Source of the DNA: Deinococcus arboris | GTDB lineage: Bacteria; Deinococcota; Deinococci; Deinococcales; Deinococcaceae | DNA: 64,000 nucleotides | Reading direction: 5' to 3' | Assembly: GCF_009755355.1 (NCBI RefSeq) | Contig: NZ_WQLB01000001.1 | Span: 1 to 64,000 of the forward strand | Shown here: piece by piece, positions 47,309 to 56,922 of the stretch | How positions within the stretch are numbered: position 1 is the first letter of the stretch | Layout: every line of letters begins with the position of its first letter | Notes under the pieces: generated by a model | What the model saw: the letters and a program-made list of their open reading frames with translations, nothing else | What the model was told of the DNA's origin: nothing | The model's database searches: none | Program-made: the position numbers and the translations under genes

Positions 47309-48670
47309 ATGTCTCTGCCCCGCCGCGCCCTGCTTTACGCTGCTCTGCCCCTGTCGCTGAGTCTGGTTCTCACCGCCTGCCCGGCGCCCGTGACCCCCAC
47401 GCCGCCACCTGCGGCGGTCTGTCCACAGAGCACTGGCACGACCTTGATGACGCAGGCCGTCCAGTCCCCCGTCACTGCTGCGCGCGTGACCCCAGACTGG
47501 ACCGCACCGCGCGTCGTCGGCCGGGTGCTGGTGACTGGCGCGGCCATGCAGGCCCAGGGGCTGTCGGCCTTGGCTGGTGTGCAGACTCTGGCCCTGGCCG
47601 ACGGCCTGACGTTGGCCGTTACCCCCGCTGGCCAAAGCGACGAGGCCTTTGCCGCCCGGCTGAGCGCGGCTGGCCTGACCGCGCAGCCCGACTTTCTGTA
47701 TCAGGCGCTGGCCAACCCCAATGACCCCGGTGTGCCGGGCAACGGGGGGGTGGCCGTCACGGGCGCGGGAACGCAGACCCAGACGTACCTCAACCGCATT
47801 CAGGCCCCCGCCGCCTGGACCTTTTTGCAAGGCTGCGGCAAGACGCCGGCCGCCGCCACCACCGCCATTCTGGATTCGCGGGTCGAGAATCACGCTGACC
47901 TGGCCGGGCGGATTACGGCCCGCGCGTCCTTCCTGACCCCAGACGCTGGCGGTTCGGACAGCACCACTGGCCACGGCACCGCCGCGTCCGGGCTGGTGGG
48001 CGCCGCCACCAACAACCGCCTGGGGCTGGCCGGCGTGACCTGGACTGGGCCTCTCTTGGCCTACGAGGTACTGGGCTCTCAGGGTGGCAGCACCAGTTCG
48101 CTGACCCAGGCGCTGAATGAAGCGGTGCGGCAGGGGGCCAAGGTGGTCAACATGAGCCTGGGCCGCATCCTGGGCCCGAATGAAGCAGCGACCTCCAGCG
48201 ATCAGGCGCTTGGCACGGCCCTCACCAATGCCGCCAAGTCGGCGGTGCTGGTGGCCGCCGCCGGTAACACGGCGGGTGACGGGGTGTACTTCCCGGCCAG
48301 TCACCCCGACGTGATCGCCGTGGGCGCACTGGGCGCCAGCGATACCGCGCTGGCCTGCTACAGCGCCCGGCCCAGTACCGCCCGGCCCCGGCCCGTGGAC
48401 ATCTCAGCACCGGGCGGCGCTGGCCCTTGCACCGGGGCCACCAACGCCACCCAGATGCTGATTCTGGGCACAGGCAACACCTACACCCTGCAGGCGGGCA
48501 CCAGCTTCTCGGCGCCGCTGGTCAGTGGCGCGGCGGCCCTGATGCGCGCGGCCAACCCGGCCCTCAGCGCCGCCGAGACGAAGGCGCGGTTGCTGGGCAG
48601 CGCCAACCAGACAACCGCCGGTCTGCCCATTCTGGACGTGAATGCGGCGGTGCGTGCGGCCACCCGTTAA
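47309..48670 (+). CDS. Subtilisin-like lipoprotein (S8 peptidase)
   Basis: A 453-residue exported serine protease. Residues 1-24 are a signal ending in LTAC (lipobox, Cys 24), so it is a lipoprotein. The triad is intact: Asp in TTAILDSRV near 189, His in TTGHGTAASG near 221, Ser in LQAGTSFSAPLVSG near 398. The Pro-rich linker after the lipobox is typical of surface anchoring. It could process exported proteins or feed on peptides. TGAGG lies upstream of ATG 47309. Confidence 0.93.
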   Translation: MSLPRRALLYAALPLSLSLVLTACPAPVTPTPPPAAVCPQSTGTTLMTQAVQSPVTAARVTPDWTAPRVVGRVLVTGAAMQAQGLSALAGVQTLALADGLTLAVTPAGQSDEAFAARLSAAGLTAQPDFLYQALANPNDPGVPGNGGVAVTGAGTQTQTYLNRIQAPAAWTFLQGCGKTPAAATTAILDSRVENHADLAGRITARASFLTPDAGGSDSTTGHGTAASGLVGAATNNRLGLAGVTWTGPLLAYEVLGSQGGSTSSLTQALNEAVRQGAKVVNMSLGRILGPNEAATSSDQALGTALTNAAKSAVLVAAAGNTAGDGVYFPASHPDVIAVGALGASDTALACYSARPSTARPRPVDISAPGGAGPCTGATNATQMLILGTGNTYTLQAGTSFSAPLVSGAAALMRAANPALSAAETKARLLGSANQTTAGLPILDVNAAVRAATR

Positions 48671-48700
48671 GGTGGAAACCGTTCAATCTTAAAAAATTCT

Positions 48701-48741
48701 GCTTGCCCTCTGGCCGCTCATGAGCGAACATGAGGGCAAGC
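48701..48741. repeat. Nested hairpin after the peptidase gene
   Basis: GCTTGCCCTC (48701-48710) pairs perfectly with GAGGGCAAGC (48732-48741) and encloses the palindrome GCTCATGAGC. It lies 31 bases past the stop of the S8 gene and probably ends or protects that transcript, although no T-tract follows. Confidence 0.5.
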
Positions 48742-48790
48742 ACGTTCCGCTTTGTTGTCGGCGCGCGTGAGACCGCACTGCCCAGCTCAC

Positions 48791-49552
48791 ATGCCGAAAT
48801 CCACCACCAGCCTCGACACCTTTGACTTTCTGGAACTGCTGTACATGCTCTCCGAGCAGGTACGCACCGGCTTGTTGCAGGTTGACCGGCCCGACGGGCA
48901 GTTTCAAGCGTGGCTGGAACAGGGGCGGGTCAGGCACATTCAGTTTGGCGATGACCTGGGCGTGCCGGCGCTGGTCCGGCTGCTGCAAGAGCCGCAGGGC
49001 CGCTTTCACTTTGATGAGGGCCTGTCCCATCCCCAGCCGCGCATGGACGCCTCGCTCGATGAGGTGAGCCTCGAAGCGCTGGAGGCGCTGCCGGTGCAGG
49101 ACCTGCCGTTTGACGGCCCGGCCCGCATCACCTCGCCGCAGCGCGTGGAACGGATGCGCTGGGGCCTGAAGGAACTGGACATCTTGCAGCAGCTCGAAGC
49201 CCAGCAACCGGTGGGGGACCTGATCCGCGACCCGGATGCCAAGCGGCTCCTGCTCAAGCTCTACCGCATCGGCCTGATCGTGCCGCGCAAGTCACGGGTG
49301 GCCCGCCTGACCGTCACGGTGACCCGGCAGGTGCGCGACGTGGCCCTGGTGGACGAACTGATTTTCCGCCGCTGGAAAGAAGACATTGTGCGCCACCCGC
49401 AAAGCGTGGCGATCCGCACCGAGGCGGGGCAGGTGTACACGCTGCCGGTGCGGATGGCCTCCAATCTGACGACGCAGCTGATGGTTCCCCCCGAACTGCT
49501 GATGAGGACGGGCCTGCGGGCGGGGGACAGCGTGCTCGTCAAGCCGGTGTAA
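48791..49552 (+). CDS. DUF4388 (PATAN-type) protein
   Basis: About 253 residues from ATG 48791. Residues 8-95 match DUF4388: FLELLYMLSEQVRTGLLQVDRPDGQFQAWLEQGRVRHIQFGDDLGVPALVRLLQEPQGRFHFDEG, a fold used in regulatory proteins of predatory and Gram-positive-like bacteria. The rest is a helical middle and a C-terminal beta domain (VRLTVTVTRQVRDVALVDELIF, MVPPELLMRTGLRAGDSVLVKPV). Function unknown; probably regulatory, as DUF4388 proteins often accompany signalling genes. Confidence 0.72.
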   Translation: MPKSTTSLDTFDFLELLYMLSEQVRTGLLQVDRPDGQFQAWLEQGRVRHIQFGDDLGVPALVRLLQEPQGRFHFDEGLSHPQPRMDASLDEVSLEALEALPVQDLPFDGPARITSPQRVERMRWGLKELDILQQLEAQQPVGDLIRDPDAKRLLLKLYRIGLIVPRKSRVARLTVTVTRQVRDVALVDELIFRRWKEDIVRHPQSVAIRTEAGQVYTLPVRMASNLTTQLMVPPELLMRTGLRAGDSVLVKPV

Positions 49553-49676
49553 GAAGGGCTCATTCTTTTCCGTGAACTCCTGGGGACAGGGTCTTGCCGA
49601 GACTTCGCCGTTCGCGTTGCCATTTTGCAGTCTGTCCGCACGCTTTTTCTGTTGTCCCCTGCGGTAGGCTCACCGC

Positions 49677-50540
49677 ATGCCGCCTCGCCGCCTCGTCACT
49701 GTGGACGTGTTCACGGACACGCCGTTCCTGGGCAACCCCGTTGCCGTTGTGCTCGACGCAGAAGGCCTGTCCACGGTGCAGATGCAGCAGATCGCCCGCT
49801 GGACCAATCTCTCTGAAACCACCTTTCTCCTCCCGCCTACCACGCCAGCAGCGGACTACCGCCTGCGCATCTTCACCCCCGGCTCGGAGCTGCCCTTTGC
49901 GGGCCACCCGACACTGGGCAGCGCGCACGCCGTCGTGTCAGCTGGTCGGGTGAGGCCGCGTGACGGGCGGCTGGTGCAAGAATGCGCCGCCGGCCTCATT
50001 CCGCTGGAGCAGCGGGCCCCAGGCCGCTTCGCCCTGACCATGCCCGCCGCACAGTTTGAATCACTGAGCCCGGCCGATAGGCAGGAACTTGTCGCCCTAC
50101 TCGGTCCTGGTGGTGAGACAGAGTGGCCAGCTGTCCTGGTGGATGTTGGCGCGCGCTGGATCGTGACCCGGCTGAGTGATCCCGCCACCGTCCTGTCCCT
50201 CCAACCTGACTTTGCTCGGAGTGCGGTCCTTGAACGGAAGCTCCGGGCCACCGGGGTTTGTGCCTTCGCCACAGATCTTCAGAGCGGTGTGGTGGAAATC
50301 CGGTCGTTCGCGCCGTCGTGCGGCGTCAACGAAGATCCAGTGTGTGGCAGCGGCAACGGTGCGGTGGCGTACTACCAGCAGCATCTGGGGTTATTGGCTG
50401 CCGGCAGCACCTACGCCGCTCGGCAGGGTCGGTGTGTGGGGCGGGACGGGCACTTGACCCTGACGTTGACGGAGAGCGGCAAGGTGGAACTGGAGGGGGC
50501 CTGCGTGACGTGCCTTGAGGGTGAGCTGACGGCGCCGTAA
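49677..50540 (+). CDS. PhzF family isomerase
   Basis: A 287-residue PhzF-like protein. The catalytic Glu (E47 in RWTNLSETTFLLPP) is present, as are FTDTPFLGNPVAVVL and SELPFAGHPTLGSAHAVV and, in the second half, EDPVCGSGNGAVAYY. Two-fold alpha-beta repeats and family length agree. PhzF isomerises a phenazine precursor in Pseudomonas, but no other phz gene is nearby, so this is one of the many family members with another small substrate. Confidence 0.92.
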   Translation: MPPRRLVTVDVFTDTPFLGNPVAVVLDAEGLSTVQMQQIARWTNLSETTFLLPPTTPAADYRLRIFTPGSELPFAGHPTLGSAHAVVSAGRVRPRDGRLVQECAAGLIPLEQRAPGRFALTMPAAQFESLSPADRQELVALLGPGGETEWPAVLVDVGARWIVTRLSDPATVLSLQPDFARSAVLERKLRATGVCAFATDLQSGVVEIRSFAPSCGVNEDPVCGSGNGAVAYYQQHLGLLAAGSTYAARQGRCVGRDGHLTLTLTESGKVELEGACVTCLEGELTAP

Positions 50541-50830
50541 GACCGTCTCCCTTGTGCAACGCGAACGGCGAAGTCCCGGTCTTGCCCTATCGGAGTCCTA
50601 CCGCCTGCCCGACGTTCCCTTTGAGCGCTCTCTGGTGCCGCCGCACCTCAACCGTTCCGCACACGCTGGAGCTGAGGCCTGCAAGAGAATCCAGCAGTCA
50701 GGGAAAGTGACTTGGCTGGCTAAATCTCTTCTTGGTCCCTCGGCTTCTGGACTGTTGGGCCAGGGACGCCTCTGTCCCGTCCATGCTATTCCCCTCTCCT
50801 CCACCCAGCCCCCCGGTACACTGGCGCGGT

Positions 50831-52282
50831 ATGCCCGTGCCCCCCACCGCCGCCGACCTGGCCCGCCGCGTGCAGAGCGGCGACACCACTGCTTCAGCCC
50901 TGCTGGACGCCACCCTGAACCGCATTGAAGCCGCCCGCAATCTGAATGCCGTGGTCAGCCTGAACGAAGGGGCCAGTGAGCAGGCCGGGCAGATTCACAG
51001 GCGCCTGGCCGCTGGCGAACACCTTCCGCTGGCAGGTGTGCCCATCCTGGTCAAAGACAACATCAGCGTGGCTGGCACCCGCACCTCCTGTGGGAGCAAG
51101 ATTCTGGCCAGCTACGTCAGCCCTTACACCGCGACAGCAGTGGCGCGGCTCCAGGCAGCAGGCGCCGTGATCGTGGGCAAGGCCAACATGGACGAGTTTG
51201 CCATGGGCTCCAGCACCGAAAGCAGCGCCTACGGCCCCACCCTGAACCCCTGGGACACAGGCCGGGTGCCGGGCGGTAGCTCGGGAGGCAGTGCGGCGGC
51301 AGTGGCCGCAGGCCTGACCCCGGTGGCGCTGGGCAGCGACACGGGCGGCAGCGTGCGCCAGCCGGCCAGCCTCTGCGGCGTGTACGGTCTGAAACCCACC
51401 TACGGGCGCATCAGCCGGTACGGCCTGGTGGCCTACGCCAGCAGCCTGGACCAGATTGGCCCCTTTGCCCATACCGCTGAAGACCTGGCCCTGCTGATGA
51501 ACGTGCTGGCGGGGCAAGACCCCCTGGACGCCACCAGTCTGGACGCGCCGCCCGCGTTTGCCCCTGGCACCCCTGAAGACCTGCGGGGGCTGCGGGTGGG
51601 CGTGGTCAAAGAAAGTCTGGCCGGCAATACAGCCGGGGTGGACGCGACCTTGCAGACCACCCTGGACGCCCTGCGCGGGGCTGGGGCCACGATAGCCGAG
51701 GTCAGCCTGCCAGAACTGAAGTACGCGATTGCCGCTTACTACCTGATCGCCATGCCGGAGGCCAGCAGTAACCTGGCGCGCTACGACGGCATGGTGTACG
51801 GCGCGCGGGTGGCCGGAAGCGACGTGACCGAGGCCATGACCCTGACCCGCGAACAGGGCTTTGGTCCGGAAGTCCAGCGGCGCATCATGATTGGCACCTA
51901 CGCCCTGAGCAGCGGCTATTACGACGCCTACTACAGCAAGGCCATGAAGGTCCGGCGCCTGATCGCCAACCGCTTTGCTGAGGCGTTCGGGCAGTTTGAC
52001 GTGCTGGTCACGCCCACCAGCCCTTTCCCTGCTTTCCGGCGTGGGGAGAAAACCAGCGACCCCCTGGCCATGTACGCCGCCGATGTGGATACGGTGGCGA
52101 TTAACCTGGCGGGGCTGCCGGCCCTGAGTGTGCCCGCCGGATTCGAGACGGTTAACGGCGTGACGTTGCCAGTAGGGATTCAGTTCATCGCACCGGCGCT
52201 TCAGGACGAGCGCCTGGTGCGGCTGGCCGGCGGGCTGGAAGGCCTGGGCTTTGTAAAGGCGGGTGTGGCCCCTGGGTATTAA
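50831..52282 (+). CDS. gatA: Asp-tRNA(Asn)/Glu-tRNA(Gln) amidotransferase subunit A
   Basis: A 483-residue amidase from ATG 50831; the 516-residue frame begins in the spacer. The Ser-cisSer-Lys triad is visible: Lys in VPILVKDNISV near 74, GGSSGGSAAAVAAGL near 150 and SDTGGSVRQPASL just after. FGPEVQRRIMIGTYALSSGYYDAYY marks GatA. As part of GatCAB it amidates Asp-tRNA(Asn) or Glu-tRNA(Gln); the window also holds both of those tRNAs. No gatB or gatC is seen here. Its stop is close to the next gene's start. Confidence 0.93.
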   Translation: MPVPPTAADLARRVQSGDTTASALLDATLNRIEAARNLNAVVSLNEGASEQAGQIHRRLAAGEHLPLAGVPILVKDNISVAGTRTSCGSKILASYVSPYTATAVARLQAAGAVIVGKANMDEFAMGSSTESSAYGPTLNPWDTGRVPGGSSGGSAAAVAAGLTPVALGSDTGGSVRQPASLCGVYGLKPTYGRISRYGLVAYASSLDQIGPFAHTAEDLALLMNVLAGQDPLDATSLDAPPAFAPGTPEDLRGLRVGVVKESLAGNTAGVDATLQTTLDALRGAGATIAEVSLPELKYAIAAYYLIAMPEASSNLARYDGMVYGARVAGSDVTEAMTLTREQGFGPEVQRRIMIGTYALSSGYYDAYYSKAMKVRRLIANRFAEAFGQFDVLVTPTSPFPAFRRGEKTSDPLAMYAADVDTVAINLAGLPALSVPAGFETVNGVTLPVGIQFIAPALQDERLVRLAGGLEGLGFVKAGVAPGY

Positions 52283-52313
52283 GGCGGCCAGGCGGGAGCT
52301 AAAGGACCTGAGG

Positions 52314-52775
52314 GTGCAGCGGGGGCAGGTCAACGACATTCTCTTTTTGAAAGAGCGGGTGTATCACGCCCTTTTCCAAGCCAGGGGCACGGCGCAGGAG
52401 CAGGACTGGAGCCTGGTCTACATCGCCTGTTTCGATGCAGTGGCCGGGCGGACCCGCGCCCGTCAGGATGAACGGGAAGCCATAGCCGCCCGCCTGCGCT
52501 GCGCCGCAGCTCTTCCAGCTTGTGCGGCGGCTGCACAGTGGCGAGCCGCCGCCTGGACCTGGATTTGGACTGTCCTCCGGCAAGACTCGCCGGAGCAAGT
52601 CGCCACCGATCTCAGCAGCTGGCGCACCCTGCCGCACGAACGGATTCGGCAGCTTGGCTTGTTTCGCAGCATCCTGGCGCAGTTCCGCCGTCACCCAGAA
52701 TTGATGGCAGTCCTGCCTGCTGCAGAACAGGCAGAGCTGGCCCGCTGGCTGGCCGTCCCGCTCTCGATGCGTTGA
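52314..52775 (+). CDS. Hypothetical protein after gatA
   Basis: About 153 residues from GTG 52314, which has AAAGGA seven bases upstream; the frame opens at 52263, overlapping gatA by 20 bases. It is Arg/Gln-rich at the start (LKDLRVQRGQVNDILFLKERVYHALF), helical throughout, and has a Cys/Ala-rich middle (LRCAAALPACAAAAQ). Not recognised. The close link to gatA suggests co-transcription. Confidence 0.55.
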   Translation: MQRGQVNDILFLKERVYHALFQARGTAQEQDWSLVYIACFDAVAGRTRARQDEREAIAARLRCAAALPACAAAAQWRAAAWTWIWTVLRQDSPEQVATDLSSWRTLPHERIRQLGLFRSILAQFRRHPELMAVLPAAEQAELARWLAVPLSMR

Positions 52776-53702
52776 CTACGCCCAGGCGCGCACCACTTTC
52801 AGTTTCTCTCCGTCGCCGTCCACCACGGCCACCAGATCACCGTCCAGCGTCACCACGAAGCGGCCCGCACCCTCATAGGCAGGCCGTTTGCCTTGCCGCA
52901 GCTCCCGGGCCAGGCGCTCATCGGCTTCAATGACAGGGAAGTCCAGAGCGGCCAGGTCAGGGAGGCCTTCGGCTCCGGCCAAGTCGTCCAGCGCCACGGC
53001 GTCCTTCAGGTCGTAGCGGCCCACGCGGGTCCGGACCAGGCCGGCCAGGTGTGCCGGCACGCCCAGCGCCGCGCCCACGTCACGCGCCAGAGACCGCAGG
53101 TAGGTGCCGCTGCCCACCTGCGCCCACACCAGCAGGGTCGGGAACTCGCCCAGCGCGTCTGGCAGGGTGACCGTGTGCCCGGTCTCGGCGGGGCGCCAGG
53201 TTTGCGGCTCAAAGATGTGGGGCGCGGCCTGCACGCGGGGAAAGATGCCCAGCAACTCCAGCTCGTGAATCACGATAGACCGGGCCGGCAGGTCCAGTGC
53301 GCCGCCAGCACGCGCCACCGCGTAGGCCCGCTGCCCTCCCACCTGAATCGCGCTGTACTGCGGAGGCACCTGCGCCTGAGGGCCAAGAAACCCGGCCAGG
53401 ACGGCTTTCACCTCAGCTTCGGTCAGTGGCGGAACGGGAGCCGTCTCCTCCACGGGCCCCTCGGCATCCAGGGTGGGCGTGCCCGCCCCCAGGCTGATCC
53501 AGGCCAGATAATCCTTGCTGTCGGCCTCCATGAACTGCACCACTTTGGTGCTGTCATCCACGCACAGGACGAGCACGCCAGTCGCCAGCGGGTCGAGGGT
53601 GCCGGTATGGCCCACCCGCCGCGTCCCGCGCGCATGCCGGGCCCGGTTCACCACATCGTGCGAGGTCAAGGTCAGCGGTTTGTCCACGGCAATCACGGGC
53701 AT
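52776..53702 (-). CDS. truB: tRNA pseudouridine-55 synthase TruB
   Basis: About 308 residues from ATG 53702; the 330-residue frame is rejected. D37 in GHTGTLDPLATGVLV is the catalytic Asp, preceded by VDKPLTLTSHDVVNRAR; YSAIQVGGQRAYAVARAG and SGTYLRSLARDVGAALG complete the TruB family core. It modifies U55 in the T-loop of most tRNAs. Convergent with the gene before it and with no operon partner visible. Confidence 0.95.
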   Translation of the reverse strand: MPVIAVDKPLTLTSHDVVNRARHARGTRRVGHTGTLDPLATGVLVLCVDDSTKVVQFMEADSKDYLAWISLGAGTPTLDAEGPVEETAPVPPLTEAEVKAVLAGFLGPQAQVPPQYSAIQVGGQRAYAVARAGGALDLPARSIVIHELELLGIFPRVQAAPHIFEPQTWRPAETGHTVTLPDALGEFPTLLVWAQVGSGTYLRSLARDVGAALGVPAHLAGLVRTRVGRYDLKDAVALDDLAGAEGLPDLAALDFPVIEADERLARELRQGKRPAYEGAGRFVVTLDGDLVAVVDGDGEKLKVVRAWA

Positions 53703-53832
53703 GGGGGGCAGGGTAGCAGGAAGCGGGTCAGGCTGTTTTCCGGCGAACGGAGTCCATTGGGACCGCACACAACAGACTGGAGTGCGGCCTCAAAGCGGCT
53801 TTTCTTTTGGCAGATACCGTAGACTGGCCCGT

Positions 53833-54204
53833 GTGTTGCGCGCCGCGTTCTGGCTGACCGCCCTGCTGTTTATTCCGCTGGGACTGTACCTGTATTTTCT
53901 GCCGTCTGGCGTCGCCTCGCTGCTGGGGGTCGCGCCGCTGTGGCTGGCACGCGGTGCCGGCGCGGTGGTGCTGGCCTGGGGCGCCTTTCAGCTGGCGGCC
54001 AGCTTTGCGCCCGACCCCGTGAAGGTGGGGGGACTGGTAGGAGGCAACCTGCTGCTGGTCGCGGCCTTGGTGCCGCCGGTGCTGCGCGGCACCGAGACCC
54101 TGCCCGGCGCGCTGCGCACTGGCCTGCTGGTGATTGCGGGAGGCCTGACCCTGCTGGCGGTGCTGGCCCTGCTGGGGACGCCCTCACGCCGGGGGCGCCT
54201 GTAA
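53833..54204 (+). CDS. Small four-helix membrane protein
   Basis: About 123 residues from GTG 53833; a frame to 53515 would be antisense to truB. Four hydrophobic stretches (FWLTALLFIPLGLYLYFL, PLWLARGAGAVVLAWGAFQLA, GGNLLLVAALVPPVL, TGLLVIAGGLTLLAVLALLG) make it an integral membrane protein. Not recognised. Its stop overlaps the start of rluB (TAATG), so it is co-translated with that gene. Confidence 0.65.
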   Translation: MLRAAFWLTALLFIPLGLYLYFLPSGVASLLGVAPLWLARGAGAVVLAWGAFQLAASFAPDPVKVGGLVGGNLLLVAALVPPVLRGTETLPGALRTGLLVIAGGLTLLAVLALLGTPSRRGRL

Positions 54205-54962
54205 TGGAGCGGCTGCACAAGCGGCTGGCCCGCGCTGGGGTGGCCTCGCGCCGCGCCGCCGAGGCCATGATCAGCGCCGGGCGCGTGACGGTTAACGGCG
54301 AGGTGGCGGGCCTGGGCCGCACGGTCACCGACGCCGACGACGTGCGCGTGGACGGCACGCTGGTGCTGCTGGACGCCGCCCCGAAAGTCACCTATATGCT
54401 CTACAAGCCGCGCGGCTACGTGACCACGGCCCGCGACGAGTACGGCCGCAAGAATGTGCTGGACGCCATGCCAGCGGTGCCGGGCCTGCACCCCGTGGGG
54501 CGCCTGGACCGCGACTCGGAGGGCCTGCTGATTCTGACCACCGACGGCGACCTGACCCTGACCCTGACCCACCCGCGCTACGGCCATGAAAAGGCCTACC
54601 GCGCCTGGACCGAAGGTCCGCACGACCCCACTCAGGATGACCTTGACCAGTTGCTGGACGGCTCGCTGACCCTGGAAGACGGCCCGGCGACAGCGCGGCA
54701 TGCCCGCCCCGCGCGTGGCGGCGCCTTTGTGGTCCTGGGGGAAGGCCGCAACCGGCAGGTGCGCCGGATGCTGGAGGGCATCGGCCACCCGGTCACGCGC
54801 CTACTGCGCTACCGCGTGGGCGGCCTGTGGCTGGGCAACCTGGAGGTCGGCGAATACCGCCAGCTGGAGGCGCGCGACCTGGACGACCTGCTGCACCCCG
54901 ACCGCACGCCCGAACAGGTCTGGGAGCGGCAGTGGGAACGGATTTCTAAACGCTGGGGGTAA
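54204..54962 (+). CDS. rluB: RluB-type rRNA pseudouridine synthase
   Basis: A 252-residue enzyme from ATG 54204. Residues 1-50 are an S4 RNA-binding domain (LHKRLARAGVASRRAAEAMISAGRVTVNG), then the RsuA/RluB catalytic domain with D102 in HPVGRLDRDSEGLLI, followed by RNRQVRRMLEGIGHPVTRL. RluB, RluE, RluF and RsuA cannot be separated with certainty from sequence alone, but the S4 domain and GRNRQVRRM motif fit RluB-like enzymes. It modifies 23S or 16S rRNA. Confidence 0.88.
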   Translation: MERLHKRLARAGVASRRAAEAMISAGRVTVNGEVAGLGRTVTDADDVRVDGTLVLLDAAPKVTYMLYKPRGYVTTARDEYGRKNVLDAMPAVPGLHPVGRLDRDSEGLLILTTDGDLTLTLTHPRYGHEKAYRAWTEGPHDPTQDDLDQLLDGSLTLEDGPATARHARPARGGAFVVLGEGRNRQVRRMLEGIGHPVTRLLRYRVGGLWLGNLEVGEYRQLEARDLDDLLHPDRTPEQVWERQWERISKRWG

Positions 54963-55120
54963 GGAGACTGAAGGCGACCCGGACCGGCCTCCGGCACGCT
55001 ACCGTTCCTTGCCCCCTCTTGCTTCAGGCCAACGCCGCGTCAGCCGGACTGCCGGGGCTGCCCGCGCCCGCACATCGGCATCACCTGACTTCCGGCCCAC
55101 GCAGCTTGAGAGGTGGCGGG

Positions 55121-56803
55121 ATGCAGGGACAGCCCCTACACTGGCGCATGTTGGCGCAGAGGGCAGGCAGTGAGGAGAGGCGGCGGCTGGTGCGGGTCGC
55201 GCGCGGCGAGGAGCAGGGCGACCTTCTGATTCGCGGCGCGCAGGTGGTGCAGCCCGCCACGCGCGAGGTGTTTGAAGCCGACGTGCTGGTGGCCGGGGGC
55301 CGGGTGGCGGCGCTGGGCAGCGGCTTTCAGGCGGCGCGGGTGGTTGAGGCGCGCGGGGCGTATCTGGCGCCAGGCTTTCTGGACGGCCACGTTCATATCG
55401 AGTCCAGTCTGCTGACCCCGGCGGGGTTTGCGGCGGCCACCCTGCCGCGCGGCACCACCGGCGTGGTGGCCGAGCCGCACGAGGTCGTCAACGTGCTGGG
55501 CCCGGATGGGCTGGCCTGGATGCTGGAAGCCGGCCGGACCTCGGGCCAGCGGGTGTGGGCCAGCGCGCCGTCGTGCGTGCCGGCCAGCGCCTTTGAGACG
55601 GGCGGCGCGCGCATTGACGCCGGGGACACGGCGCGCTTGCTGGCCCTGCCCGGCGTTCTGGGTTTGGCCGAGATGATGAATTACCCTGGTGTCCTGGGCG
55701 GCGACCCCGAGGTCTGGGCGGTGCTGGACGCAGGCCGCGCCTCGGGCCGGCGGCTGGACGGCCACGCGGCGGGCGTGCAGGGGCGCGACCTTCAGGCGTA
55801 CGCGGCGGCGGGGCTGCACTCGGACCACGAGGCCACCACCCCGGAAGAGGCCCGCGAGCGCCTGCGCGCCGGCCTGTGGCTGATGGTGCGCGAGGGCTCG
55901 GCCGCCCGCAACCTTCAGGCGCTGCTGCCGGTGCTGCGTGAGCGCCCCCGCCGGGCCATGCTGGTCAGCGACGACGTGAGCGTGGACGAACTGCTGGAAC
56001 TGGGTCACCTGGACCGGCTGCTGCGCGCCGGCGTGGCGGGCGGCCTGCACCCGGCCGACGCCGTGGCCCTGGTCACCTGTAACCCCGCCGAGTACTGGGG
56101 CCTGCACGACCTGGGGCTGGTGGCGCCGGGTTACCACGCCGACTTCGTGCTGCTGCGCGACCTGCAAGGGTTTGAGGTGCTGGAAACCTTCGTGGGCGGC
56201 CAGGAGGCCCGCCCCGGCACCCACACGCCCCCACTGGCCGGCGGCCAGGTGAATCTGGGGCCTGGCTGGGGGGCGGCCACATTCAAGGTCCCGCCCCAGT
56301 GGCCGGTGATGGTGGTCAGCCCGGACCAGATCACGACCGGTATAGGCACGCCCGGCAGCGGCGACGCGCGGCTGGTGGTGGCCGACCGCTACGGACGCGG
56401 CGAATGGGCCGCGTGCTGGACGAACGGCAGCGGCCTGCGCGGCGCCACCCTGGGCCTGAGCGTGCTGCATGACGCCCACCACGCCGCGTTTCTGGGCGGC
56501 ACCGATGAGGACGTGCGCGCCGCAGGCCGGGCCCTGGAAGCCCTGGGCGGCGGCGCAGTGGTGGTCGCGGGCGGCCAGGTGCGCGCGCAGCTGCCCCTGC
56601 CCTATGCCGGCCTGATGACTGACCTGCCCCCAGCGCAGGCGGCGGCGGCCCTGACCGAACTGACCGCCGTGTGTCGCACCCACGGCTGCACCCTGCCCTA
56701 TCCGGTGACCACCCTGAGCTTTCTGGGCTTAACCGTCATTCCAGCCCTGAAGCTGACGCCGCGCGGCCTGCTGGACGTGGCGGCGTGGCGCTACGTCCCC
56801 TGA
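55121..56803 (+). CDS. ade: Adenine deaminase
   Basis: About 560 residues from ATG 55121, preceded by GAGAGG at seven bases; a later ATG 55148 is possible. It is an amidohydrolase of the bacterial Ade family: APGFLDGHVHIESSLLTP near 100 (metal His residues), VAEPHEVVNVLG, LHSDHEATTPEEA near 240, and in the last third GSGDARLVVADRYGRG and the AdeC block with PYPVTTLSFLGL. It turns adenine into hypoxanthine in purine salvage. Length and order agree with known Ade proteins. Confidence 0.92.
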   Translation: MQGQPLHWRMLAQRAGSEERRRLVRVARGEEQGDLLIRGAQVVQPATREVFEADVLVAGGRVAALGSGFQAARVVEARGAYLAPGFLDGHVHIESSLLTPAGFAAATLPRGTTGVVAEPHEVVNVLGPDGLAWMLEAGRTSGQRVWASAPSCVPASAFETGGARIDAGDTARLLALPGVLGLAEMMNYPGVLGGDPEVWAVLDAGRASGRRLDGHAAGVQGRDLQAYAAAGLHSDHEATTPEEARERLRAGLWLMVREGSAARNLQALLPVLRERPRRAMLVSDDVSVDELLELGHLDRLLRAGVAGGLHPADAVALVTCNPAEYWGLHDLGLVAPGYHADFVLLRDLQGFEVLETFVGGQEARPGTHTPPLAGGQVNLGPGWGAATFKVPPQWPVMVVSPDQITTGIGTPGSGDARLVVADRYGRGEWAACWTNGSGLRGATLGLSVLHDAHHAAFLGGTDEDVRAAGRALEALGGGAVVVAGGQVRAQLPLPYAGLMTDLPPAQAAAALTELTAVCRTHGCTLPYPVTTLSFLGLTVIPALKLTPRGLLDVAAWRYVP

Positions 56804-56922
56804 CAGCGGCAGCCAGGACTGGACACCAGCCAGCACCCCCGCAAGCGTCTGGACAGGTGCGGGCGGCGGTCCCCCTGGGGGCTAGGTGAACGTCAGGTCA
56901 GGCTCTAGACTGCGCCGAGGCC

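Noticed and set aside
55136..56683. 515-residue minus-strand frame opposite adenine deaminase
   Set aside because: Antisense shadow of ade with Gln/His/Arg-rich composition.
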